From NCBI GenBank assembly GCA_001247695.2, contig LGRX02027229.1, forward strand, positions 1 to 64,000: a stretch of DNA of 64,000 nt, written 5' to 3'. Below the pieces are notes generated by a model. The model saw only the letters and a program-made list of their open reading frames with translations. It did not search any database and was not told the DNA's origin. Positions 56,228-64,000 of this stretch are shown piece by piece. Positions within the stretch are counted from its first letter, which is position 1. Each line of letters starts with the position of its first letter. The position numbers and the translations under genes were made by a program. The stretch comes from Cymbomonas tetramitiformis. Lineage: Eukaryota > Chlorophyta > Pyramimonadophyceae > Pyramimonadales > Pyramimonadaceae.

Positions 56228-58507
56228 ATGACCATGTCAATCGAGTCGGATTGTCCCACATCCAAAGTTTTTATGCCAGGTTCGTCCATTTATAAAGAAG
56301 CAGCGGCTGGTGCTGCTGCAAATACTTTTAATAATAGTGGTAATGTTATAAATGCGGCTAATAAGTGGCAGAAACTTGTAATGGCACTCGGTGCTGCTAA
56401 ATTACTAAAGGGAAATGCTACTTCTGTTGCAAAATTAAAGGAAACTAGTACTTCTGATGCAGACCTTGCTGCGATAGGAACGCAAACTGACGAACAAAAA
56501 AATTCATCTCAGAAACCTGTGTTACCTGAAATTGTAGACAAAACTGACAAATCTGGGATAGTATCTGCAGACCATCCGTCTAGCGCCACCGACAAAGATA
56601 ATAAATCCCAAAACAACACCTATATCAAAACACTTGAGAATATAAAGAGTAAGAATACCAAAAAAAGTAAACAAAGGTTTTTTAAATCTTTAAAAAAAAT
56701 AATGCGTATGCAGATAGAGCACGAGATGAATATATGCAAAATATATAACAAACCGAAAGAAATTGGGTACACCGAAGAAAATGATGATAACGACGCCATC
56801 CCGATCTACCCACAAAATTGGAATGAAGATTTTTCAAAACTTAATGCAAAATTCCGAAGTGATTTTGCAAAGATAGAGTTTAACTTGCAAGAATATCAGT
56901 ATAATTCAATGAAGGTATTAAACAAATCTGAAATAAATCCTCAGGACTGTGAAACAATTGCGAAAAATTCGGAAATAGCAATGAAAAGTGCTAAGGAGTT
57001 GCTGCAAAATTACCCTAATGAAATAAATAAATTGCCAAAAGGTAACAAGGTTTTTGAGGACACGACAAAAAGATTTGCAGATGTTTATATTTCTAAAAGT
57101 AAAATTTGTACTGATGCATTATCAATCTTTTGGAACAACATACTCGAACAAGGTTACCCGCTAAATACGGCCAATAAATTATCTGCACATGGTACCATTA
57201 CAGATGAATATAATCCCTATGCACATAAAGAAAAATTACAAAATATACATGATGAATTATATGCGGATAATGAAACTGAAATAAATATGTTACAAAATGA
57301 GTTAGAATTGTATAAACAGGAATTTGAAAAATTATTTAAAAGTGACCCTAATGAAGCTATGAACAGAGTTTATCCTCAAATAGTATCAACAGAAAGTAAA
57401 CTGTATAATTTGATCGACGGTTTAGAGGAAAGTTTTTACAAAAAAACCGCAGAACTCGAATCTACGAACCAAAACCTTTACGGATTTTCCGCGCTAGGCA
57501 TTATTGGTGGAGCCGTGAGTGCTGGCACCACTGCATTTAGTAATACCGCTAAATTATTAGGCACCACTGTATTTGATAGAATGAATGGCCTATCTACAAA
57601 TTCCGCAACCGCTGCAATTACTGGATCCACGGTCGCTCAGGTTACCGGTGACGTAGCAGCAACTATAGGTCAAAATGCTACTACGGTCAACAATACCATA
57701 AACAATACCAACGCCGCGTTAAATGCAGTAAAAACCGCTGCGGTGCAGTCCGCAAAAATTAGCAATTTTACCCTTGCTGCTAGCGCACTCGGCGTCGTTA
57801 CAGTAGGCGTCGGTGCGGCCACGATTGGCGTATTGCGCGTTAAACTTGCGGACAAAAACGCGGCTTTAGATCAATTGCAGCAAGCGTACGATCAGATCAA
57901 TAAATTGAACAAAAGTCTGTCTTCAAATCTTGACACCCAAACGGGTCTAACGCGAGCGTTGCAAACAAAGCTCGACCGCATGGCTAACTGGCACTTACCC
58001 GCCATGCATCGCGCCAACGGGCCAACAATGCGCGATACGGTTCGGGTGCATCTGACCGTTACACCGAGATACATGCTGACCGACGCGGACGGTAGGATTA
58101 CGGAAACGTGGCTTGATCTAGGTCCTGCCAGACGCGGCAAAGAGTTGAAATGCGACACGGACAGCGATCTCGAACAGTGCGTAAAAACGTTCGTGAATCA
58201 ATTATACCAATCGCCAGAGTTGGCGACCGACCCACCGCGCGACTTCACCTCTTGGGACACTTCGGTGCTGATAGCGCAAAAACCGCGTTACGCGGTGCTG
58301 CTTTCGCCGATTGCCGGTAAAATATCGAAATCGACGTGGAAGCCAGGTGACAACTTCGAGCTGTTGCCCGTCGCCATGAAAACCGGCGGCATGCCTGCAT
58401 GGATGCGTGCAGCCATCGAACCGTGGGGCGCGTCGTACCCGATTAACGAGTGCAAGCGTCTGTCGTCGGACTCGACCACTGCGCTGCGGCAGCTGTTTAT
58501 CAAGTGA
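56228..58507 (+). CDS. Mosaic coiled-coil protein with two membrane-like segments (759 aa)
   Basis: The first ~410 residues are AT-rich coding, charged and helical. Two Gly/Ala-rich hydrophobic stretches follow (GFSALGIIGGAVSAGTTAF; FTLAASALGVVTVGVGAATI), separated by an Asn/Thr-rich segment. A coiled coil and a ~190-residue GC-rich C-terminal domain complete it. The base composition changes inside the gene (near 57,800), as though an AT-rich N-terminal part had been joined to an older GC-rich C-terminal part. No known family. The last ~30 codons recur as a fragment at 59205. Confidence 0.7.
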   Translation: MTMSIESDCPTSKVFMPGSSIYKEAAAGAAANTFNNSGNVINAANKWQKLVMALGAAKLLKGNATSVAKLKETSTSDADLAAIGTQTDEQKNSSQKPVLPEIVDKTDKSGIVSADHPSSATDKDNKSQNNTYIKTLENIKSKNTKKSKQRFFKSLKKIMRMQIEHEMNICKIYNKPKEIGYTEENDDNDAIPIYPQNWNEDFSKLNAKFRSDFAKIEFNLQEYQYNSMKVLNKSEINPQDCETIAKNSEIAMKSAKELLQNYPNEINKLPKGNKVFEDTTKRFADVYISKSKICTDALSIFWNNILEQGYPLNTANKLSAHGTITDEYNPYAHKEKLQNIHDELYADNETEINMLQNELELYKQEFEKLFKSDPNEAMNRVYPQIVSTESKLYNLIDGLEESFYKKTAELESTNQNLYGFSALGIIGGAVSAGTTAFSNTAKLLGTTVFDRMNGLSTNSATAAITGSTVAQVTGDVAATIGQNATTVNNTINNTNAALNAVKTAAVQSAKISNFTLAASALGVVTVGVGAATIGVLRVKLADKNAALDQLQQAYDQINKLNKSLSSNLDTQTGLTRALQTKLDRMANWHLPAMHRANGPTMRDTVRVHLTVTPRYMLTDADGRITETWLDLGPARRGKELKCDTDSDLEQCVKTFVNQLYQSPELATDPPRDFTSWDTSVLIAQKPRYAVLLSPIAGKISKSTWKPGDNFELLPVAMKTGGMPAWMRAAIEPWGASYPINECKRLSSDSTTALRQLFIK

Positions 58508-58568
58508 CTTGCACCGTATACATGTATATTAATTTAGCACGCCACGACAAAGTTCACCAACGCGCAAT

Positions 58569-59096
58569 ATGTCGGTGCAATGTTATGACGTCACGGTCGC
58601 GCCACGCGCTGATGTTTATAACAATGGTACCACCAGAGGTACAGAAAAATACATACCGAACGACGGTGGTTTGAACAAGGTCATTACGTATCCATTTGAG
58701 AAAACGTGGAAATCGTCGCTTGACAAGCTACTAGCGCGTAACCCTGGTGAAAAATACGTGGTTTGCGTGGATGGGAATGTCGTTACTTCGAAAGGACTTG
58801 AAAGTGAAATAGAGCATTTAAAAAATGAATTAAAAGAGGAACAAAACTTAAATAAGCGGTTTACACATAATATGAATGAATTAATTAATAAGAATATACA
58901 AATGGAACGTGAAATTGACGAACTTAAATTAAATTTAAGAGCACATGAAAATAAGCCTAAAAAGGCCCAGGAGGAAGTCGAGAAAGTTGAAGTTTCAAAC
59001 GACGAATTCTACGATCCTCCATCAGATTTTGAGGATGAAAAAACAAAACCCGAAAATGGAACGAATGATCAGGACGATCTGGATACCCTGGATTAA
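58569..59096 (+). CDS. Coiled-coil protein, paralog of the 59317 gene (175 aa)
   Basis: The N-terminal ~65 residues resemble those of the next gene (CYDVTVAP, then a variable segment, YVVCVD). The remainder is coiled coil with an acidic tail. The upstream leader sequence (GCACCGTATACAT, then a CACGACAAA/CATGACAAA segment) is also shared with the 59317 gene, so the duplication included promoter DNA. Function unknown. Confidence 0.7.
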   Translation: MSVQCYDVTVAPRADVYNNGTTRGTEKYIPNDGGLNKVITYPFEKTWKSSLDKLLARNPGEKYVVCVDGNVVTSKGLESEIEHLKNELKEEQNLNKRFTHNMNELINKNIQMEREIDELKLNLRAHENKPKKAQEEVEKVEVSNDEFYDPPSDFEDEKTKPENGTNDQDDLDTLD

Positions 59097-59204
59097 CAGG
59101 AGCCAGACGACGACGCTAACCTGGATTATATATTAGCGAACATCGGATAGCTGATAACAAATAACACCAGCATAACAACATTTCCAAGCTCAATAAATTT
59201 ATTG

Positions 59205-59270
59205 GGTGCGGCAACGAGTGCAAGCGTCTGGCGTTGGACTCTGCCACTGCACTGCGGCAGTTGCACCGTA
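59205..59270 (+). pseudogene. Duplicated fragment of the 3' end of the 56228 gene
   Basis: ACGAGTGCAAGCGTCTG and ACTGCGGCAG recur here, as in the last codons of the gene ending at 58507, followed by the same GCACCGTATACAT string. It is a by-product of the tandem duplication that made the 58569/59317 pair. Confidence 0.7.
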
Positions 59271-59316
59271 TACATATAACTCTATCACACCATGACAAAA
59301 ACCATCAGCTTGCATT

Positions 59317-60387
59317 ATGTCCGTCGTGTCAACATGTTATGATGTTACGGTCGCGCCACACACCGATAAGCGTGACATTACCAACACCAGCGGTAACGTA
59401 ACCTACATACGGAGCGAATCACAAGGGATTACGCGCAACAAGGTTACTACGCATCCATCCAGGAAAAAATTTCAATCGGTGGTCAAGTCAATAATTCGAA
59501 AATCTGATGTTCATGACTACGTGGTGTGTGTGGATGAAGAAGAAGACGATCCGGCCGCCCTCGGCCAAAATTTAATTGTTGCTGATATTCAAGAAAAACA
59601 ACAAAAAATAGCATCACTTGAAAGAGAAATTCTTAGTTATGTAAATGATAACCATGAATATGATATGCAATATGACAAATGCCAGGAAGATTTACAGGCA
59701 AGTCGTATGGAATATGAGAAATGCAAAGAAGACTACGAAAAGCTATCTACTATAGTACTGGATGCATTTGATTGTAGTTTGGAGAAATCAGAATTAGAAG
59801 ATAAACTACGAAATCAAATACAAGATTGCGAAGTTGAAAAACAAAATTGCAAAGAAACTTTAGACAAGTTACAAAATACGGTAGAAGAAAAAAATAATGA
59901 GCTAGAACAGAAAATTGAAGAAACGTTAAAAACAAAAACTAAGTTGACTGAATGTGAAAACGAGAGTGAAAGATTACGGGAAATTCATGATCAGCTTTCA
60001 GATCAATTTCAGAGAGAAATGTTACGCGTAAAGGAAGAAAATGAAAAAGATATGCAAACATTAACGAATTCTGCAGAAGAAGTATTTCATGAATTGACTG
60101 AAGAATTAAATAAACTTGAGGAAGAAAAAAAGAAACTCGAAGAAAGCCTAGAAAATTCTAAAAATGAATTACAAGAAAATATAGAGGAAAACGGAAATAT
60201 TTTACTCCAGTTACGCGAAAGTATGAATAATGTGATAATCCTTCAATCCCAGAATTTAGAAGACCTAAAAACAAGAATAAGGACTACATTAAACAATTGT
60301 AAATCAGGAAACCTAGAATGTAATACTTGCGTAGAAAAAGTTGAAGGTACGTTAAATGGTTTTATTCCCAGAACATCTGCAGTATAA
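59317..60387 (+). CDS. Long coiled-coil protein, paralog of the 58569 gene (356 aa)
   Basis: Begins MSVVSTCYDVTVAPHTD; YVVCVDEEED ends the shared N-terminal domain. From residue ~90 to ~320 a near-continuous coiled coil (Glu/Lys/Leu heptads) follows, then a short C-terminal piece with CNTC. No enzymatic motif. Compared with its sister it has a coiled coil about three times longer. AATAAA at 60437-60442 follows the stop. Confidence 0.75.
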   Translation: MSVVSTCYDVTVAPHTDKRDITNTSGNVTYIRSESQGITRNKVTTHPSRKKFQSVVKSIIRKSDVHDYVVCVDEEEDDPAALGQNLIVADIQEKQQKIASLEREILSYVNDNHEYDMQYDKCQEDLQASRMEYEKCKEDYEKLSTIVLDAFDCSLEKSELEDKLRNQIQDCEVEKQNCKETLDKLQNTVEEKNNELEQKIEETLKTKTKLTECENESERLREIHDQLSDQFQREMLRVKEENEKDMQTLTNSAEEVFHELTEELNKLEEEKKKLEESLENSKNELQENIEENGNILLQLRESMNNVIILQSQNLEDLKTRIRTTLNNCKSGNLECNTCVEKVEGTLNGFIPRTSAV

Positions 60388-60529
60388 TTTGAAACTACTT
60401 TTATTTATATATATACTATATCTTAGGTGTCACTCAAAGAATAAATTTCGCCGTTCTTATAAATCTGCTTTAAAATCAAAATTAATATAGATATGTGGAT
60501 AATAAAGAATACTGCGGAATACCCTTACC

Positions 60530-61345
60530 ATGTTGGAATACGTCAAAACCACGTCCGTCGCGAATATCTACCGACTGCACCTCGACGGAAACTCTTACGA
60601 CGTGGAGCTACCTCATACGGATGCCTGCGCGGAGCCGCTGCGACAATTTGTGCGTCTTCACGTCTCACACAGCACGCTCATTTCGCCGGAGGTAGATACC
60701 GCCGCGTGCTGCGATTACGCGAGCTGTTGCGCAAAACTGCATGCAGCGTTGATCGAAAATTGTGGGCCTTACGGCAACATCTGGGCGGTGTGCGCGCCCG
60801 CCCTCGATCCGAGCTACGTCAAAATGTGCGGCAACCTAGCGCGTACTCGAGGCGCCGTAAACGCCTGGAGCACCAGTCCGGGTGCCGTGTACAATGTGTT
60901 GTGTAATCTCTGCGAGTGCATGTCGTTCGTGTCGGGCGCGTCCATTCCGGCTCAGGCGGTCCTTTTGCTGAAAGAGGTGGCGCCGCGCATGGTGGACGCT
61001 TCTTGGGAGTTGTGCATGGACCACGCCGACTACTCCGTCGCCGCGAGCCTTATGGGTCTAACGACCTGCGCGGCGCACATGGCGGCGTGTCTGGGCATCG
61101 ACGACGACAACGCGATGCAGGTGAAATCGTGGAGCGACCGCTGGGAGCGATCGTTGATCGTGCTGCGGCGCGCGGACCCCCTGCACGCGGATTTGGAGGA
61201 GAGCCATCGAGATTTAAATTCGCTGCGAGATGGCGGTAAGAAAATGAACGAGGCGAACGTGGAACGCGCGAATCGATGCATAGATCGTTTTTATCGCGCC
61301 CTTGCTGCGCCCAAACACCCCACTGGACTGTGCGACGAGACGTAG
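60530..61345 (+). CDS. Unknown Cys-rich helical protein (271 aa)
   Basis: Starts MLEYVKTTSVANIYRLHL. A beta-like N-terminal ~50 residues, then helices with many cysteines (AACCDYASCCAK, NVLCNLCECM). No known family. A TTTATATATATA element at 60402-60413 is the nearest TATA-like sequence. The next gene follows by 30 nt on the same strand. Confidence 0.65.
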   Translation: MLEYVKTTSVANIYRLHLDGNSYDVELPHTDACAEPLRQFVRLHVSHSTLISPEVDTAACCDYASCCAKLHAALIENCGPYGNIWAVCAPALDPSYVKMCGNLARTRGAVNAWSTSPGAVYNVLCNLCECMSFVSGASIPAQAVLLLKEVAPRMVDASWELCMDHADYSVAASLMGLTTCAAHMAACLGIDDDNAMQVKSWSDRWERSLIVLRRADPLHADLEESHRDLNSLRDGGKKMNEANVERANRCIDRFYRALAAPKHPTGLCDET

Positions 61346-61375
61346 ATTGGTCAAACCGTGTTATAGCACTTCCGC

Positions 61376-61900
61376 ATGACCACTTTCGCTCAAGAGCTGC
61401 ACATCGCCGAAAACGCCCCCGCCTGGTGCGGCGGCGCTGAAGTGCGCGTACCCGAAGGACGGGCGGACCACATCCACGAGTTCATCCGTCTGGTCGCGAG
61501 GGACGCCTCCGACGCTGGTCCGACGTTGGTGCTGTGCGAACTGCGCGACTTGAAGACGTGGACCGCCGCCGCGACGGACGGGGGGTTGCGCGTCGCGCGT
61601 CCTGCGGATAACCTTTGGCGGTACCCCGGAAACGCGTGGCTACCACGCCACGCGCACGGCAATCTATACCTGGCTACCCACATGCAGCACGCGGGCATGC
61701 GCGACGCGTACGCGAGTTATGCAAACTTCGTATGGCATCGCTTGGTGGTGGACGACGCGCAAACCCTGGAGCAAGACATAATCGTAACACGACGCGGTCA
61801 GGCTGTGTCGGACACGGCGTGCACGCGACGGTGGATGTGCGTGCGCAAGAAACAGAAACGCAGATCAAATCAGGATGCACACAAGTATTTTCATCTTTAA
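61376..61900 (+). pseudogene. Possible truncated SNF2-type helicase remnant (174 aa)
   Basis: Residues 49-63 (PTLVLCELRDLKTW) resemble SNF2 motif Ia, and FVWHRLVVDDAQTL near residue 118 resembles the WxRxxxDEaq string (motif II, with DD in place of DE). TRRWMCV near residue 150 would precede the TGTP string of motif III, but the sequence then turns to a short basic tail. There is no Walker A lysine loop and no C-terminal helicase half. So it looks like the middle of a helicase with both flanks missing. It could also be an unrelated protein with chance resemblance. It ends 34 nt before the convergent gene's stop. Confidence 0.45.
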
Positions 61901-61934
61901 ATTTACATGTCGCTACAGTTTTTGGTTGTTTCGT

Positions 61935-62387
61935 CTACAGCTTGACATACACGGTATCGGACAGAATATCACAAACGTCCTTGCTCCAGTCTAGGTTTAA
62001 TGTGTAGTAAACCCCTTTTAAAACGTTCGGATTTTTTAAAAATATTCCGTCGTGCAAATCAAAACTCGAGGGTTCGTCCGTCTTCACGTGCAGCGGCGGT
62101 AAAAATCGAGTCACGATTTTCAAAATACCCGTATACTGCTCGCGAGCCTGTAATATAATTTGGCGCGTGCGAATCCGAGGCAGCGTTTCCGTTACCAATT
62201 TGCGCAATTCTTCCGGGTCCACGCGTGGCAGGTCGATGCCGAAGTATTCTTTGCACGCGCGCATCAACAACGCGTCCACTTCTTGCACACTTTTGCTGGA
62301 CGCGCGGTCGGCATTGACGAACATTCGCGAGGCCGCCAGGTTCGTGAGCTTATCCATAATATCAATCTGTTTAGGTGGGTTCATGCG
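61935..62387 (-). CDS. Unknown small protein (150 aa)
   Basis: Starts MNPPKQIDIMDKLTNLAAS; mostly helical first half, strands in the second (FDLHDGIFLKNP, VYYTLNLDWS). TTATAAAG on this strand at 62429-62436 supports the ATG at 62387 over the upstream GTG. No family recognised. Confidence 0.6.
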   Translation of the reverse strand, partial: RMNPPKQIDIMDKLTNLAASRMFVNADRASSKSVQEVDALLMRACKEYFGIDLPRVDPEELRKLVTETLPRIRTRQIILQAREQYTGILKIVTRFLPPLHVKTDEPSSFDLHDGIFLKNPNVLKGVYYTLNLDWSKDVCDILSDTVYVKL

Positions 62388-62545
62388 GTCGTCTGTGCAA
62401 GAAATGAAGAAATTCGGATTCGCAATCACTTTATAAGCAATCAGCGTCAGTAAACACGTGGATTTTACCCGTCGATCAAAAAATTAAATCGACGGTCCTA
62501 AGGGGTTTAAACAATCATCCGCCGACACCAGTGCTTGATCGCCAG

Positions 62546-62553
62546 TATAAAGT
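62546..62553 (+). promoter_or_regulatory. TATAAAGT element of the 62587 gene
   Basis: TATAAAGT 33 nt before the ATG at 62587. Confidence 0.55.
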
Positions 62554-62586
62554 ATTTCCGAGCCGCACGGTGGTATTATTTTAACC

Positions 62587-62880
62587 ATGGAAGCCAACAA
62601 GAGAAAGTTCTCTAAAGGTAATGGGGTAGAAGAGGAAGAACGTGTTTTTTATTATGACTCTTCTGATTGTAGTGACGGAGAAATCGAACGAAACAAACAA
62701 GATAATCGCAGGTTGGGAAGGCTTGAAAATGCGACTCATTGGTTAGAACTGTCCTTGAAGAATGTCGAGAGGGAAATCTTTGAAATAGAAAATAATTTGA
62801 AAGAAATGTCTGGCAGGTTTCAAAAAGTTCAAAAGATACTTAAAGAAGCTATGAATGAGTTTGTAAAGGACATAGAATAA
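62587..62880 (+). CDS. Small AT-rich coiled-coil protein (97 aa)
   Basis: Charged N-terminus (MEANKRKFSKGNGVEEEE) followed by a coiled coil of ~55 residues. Similar in style to the small genes at 7080 and 58569. Function unknown. Confidence 0.65.
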   Translation: MEANKRKFSKGNGVEEEERVFYYDSSDCSDGEIERNKQDNRRLGRLENATHWLELSLKNVEREIFEIENNLKEMSGRFQKVQKILKEAMNEFVKDIE

Positions 62881-63011
62881 ACCGTGTATCTTTGATAGAA
62901 GCAAACAGAAGGTACATACAAACTGTAAAATCTTGAATGATTAGCTAAAGCGTAGCTGCGCAAAACTTTTTGTGCCGTGTATACAAACAGCTTTACTTAC
63001 TTGTCCCAAGA

Positions 63012-63305
63012 ATGTTAGAAAACATTTACGATTATTTAAGTTGCAGCACACAAGGTATCTCCAAGACAACAAAATGTGAAAAATGCACGGTTCAGGCAGG
63101 TGAAAACTTATATAAAAAGTATTATAAAATAAATACCACGGTAAAGTTTGCCTACACTTCTACTTCAGAAGTTTTTGACGTTGATTTATGCCCAAAGCGT
63201 AGATTTGAAGTTGTTCTACATGCTGCACCAATAAGTTTTCCAAGCTTGTTTTGTGGCACCCATATAAGAATTCCGGCGCAATTTTCGAAGGTTAACAGAA
63301 ATTAG
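63012..63305 (+). CDS. Possible small protein with CxxC pair (97 aa)
   Basis: ATG at 63012 (the frame is open from 62970) begins MLENIYDYLSCSTQG; CEKC near residue 25 and two later cysteines could bind metal. No family and no clear TATA element nearby; AT-rich like its neighbours. Confidence 0.4.
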   Translation: MLENIYDYLSCSTQGISKTTKCEKCTVQAGENLYKKYYKINTTVKFAYTSTSEVFDVDLCPKRRFEVVLHAAPISFPSLFCGTHIRIPAQFSKVNRN

Positions 63306-64000
63306 CCTGTTAAAGCTGTACTTCTGGAAAATAGACAAACCGTACCGCACCGTTTTGCAAATTAACTTCGGGGGGCTGGAAAGAATTCATCGGAACTGCG
63401 TTAGAAACAATACTCAGCAAACATGACAGCAAAGTAAACTCAAAATAAAAAATATATAAATTACCTAAAGTAGTCGTGCCTGATAGAGGAAACATTCTTG
63501 CATCAAAAGTCGAAGTGACGGCTTATAAGAAAGTGATAGATATTGCAGATTTGTAGCTCAACATTAAGTGGCTCTATGGAACCGATGCGGATCTGACGTC
63601 ACCCGATCGAATCTGCGTTTGCTGCACCAAATTTCGACGGATGATGTCATCACTGACCAATAAGATCCACAATGACCATGATATAAATATATAAAGAATA
63701 CACAAGTAACGGAAAGTAACGGACGGAACCTTGACATGGTTGAGCCCTGGAGCTCTTGAGCCCTTGAGCCCTTGAGCCCTTGATGAGCCGGAGACGTCCC
63801 GTGATTACCCGACCGCCGACATGCAATCTGTCGTTTCGATCGCGCGCGCGTGTACGGAATGGCCGAGGATTGTCCACGATGGCCATGATAAAAATATATA
63901 AAGAATACACTAGTAACGGAAAGTACGGACAGAACCTTGACATGGGTGCAACTTGTCTAGATTTATCGGTGCACCTATATAACCCCTTTATTTTTGCAAC
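63306..64000. other. AT-rich intergenic region with short repeats at the right edge
   Basis: No gene is convincing. The minus-strand ORF at 63650-63943 is produced by the direct repeats and is not protein-like. A TATATAA sequence near 63976 could be the promoter of a gene beyond the edge. Confidence 0.5.
63666..63944. repeat. Pair of ~70-bp direct repeats flanking a short tandem repeat
   Basis: The segments at 63666-63740 and 63873-63944 share CCA(C/T)..TGATA..AATATATAAAGAATACAC, AGTAACGGAAAGTA and AACCTTGACATGG. Between them, at 63744-63784, GAGCCCTT units repeat about four times. The pair could be part of a mobile element, a regulatory repeat or a virus-end repeat. Confidence 0.75.

Noticed and set aside
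63650..63943. 97-codon minus-strand ORF with an internal repeat
   Set aside because: Its repeated hydrophobic string is created by the two DNA repeats; no promoter or protein-like composition.
1..64000. tRNA, rRNA or CRISPR array
   Set aside because: No cloverleaf-like, rRNA-like or spacer-repeat pattern was noticed; the regular repeats present are coding or simple repeats.

Overview
The window looks like a large eukaryotic DNA virus lying next to (probably integrated into) protist or algal host DNA. The first ~2.8 kb is AT-rich, has GT/TA microsatellites and carries a frameshifted gag piece of a Ty3/gypsy-type retrotransposon on the minus strand. From ~2.8 kb onward the sequence is densely coding on both strands, with short spacers and a recurring TATAAATA element typically 28-41 nt before start codons. 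There are no Shine-Dalgarno-led operons, and no tRNA, rRNA or CRISPR was seen. The best lineage clue is a ~1,377-codon gene at 34.6-38.7 kb whose first ~250 residues resemble an HK97-fold (herpes/mirusvirus-type) major capsid protein. I therefore favour a mirusvirus-like element, as an inference. An endogenous giant virus of another lineage remains possible.

Layout. 2.8-7 kb: an OTU+Ulp1 cysteine protease fusion, an unknown helical protein and an F-box protein. 7-12 kb: an AT-rich island of coiled-coil and low-complexity genes, including a Pro/Ala repeat gene and a small paralogous family. 12-17 kb: a basic protein, a RING/coiled-coil protein with RNA polymerase II CTD-like heptads, and a large unknown protein. 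17-21.7 kb: a membrane-anchored glycoprotein with Pro-rich linkers and two C-type-lectin-like domains. 21.7-34.4 kb: coiled-coil genes, an FHA-RING protein, large unknown proteins, a membrane-anchored ectoprotein, an alpha/beta hydrolase and a small membrane protein. 34.6-41.5 kb: the candidate capsid gene and small genes, several of them membrane proteins. 41.5-48 kb: a giant Thr/Pro-repeat protein ending in a trypsin-like protease. 48-52.5 kb: a hybrid histidine kinase and small genes. 52.6-62.4 kb: unknown genes, a Vint (intein-like) domain protein, a duplicated coiled-coil pair and a possible SNF2-helicase remnant. 62.5-64 kb: small AT-rich genes and short repeats.

Together the genes suggest a virus that manipulates host ubiquitin/SUMO signalling (OTU-Ulp1, F-box, FHA-RING, RING-CTD), displays long adhesive or proteolytic surface proteins (lectin, mucin-like trypsin), and carries a two-component sensor. 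Several genes are broken by single in-frame stops (capsid, the 21.7 kb gene) or by frameshifts in low-complexity tracts (Pro/Ala, CTD-like and poly-Pro regions). This fits either decay after endogenization or sequencing errors in homopolymer/GC repeats; raw reads would decide. Family assignments are from motif reading only; no database search was run.
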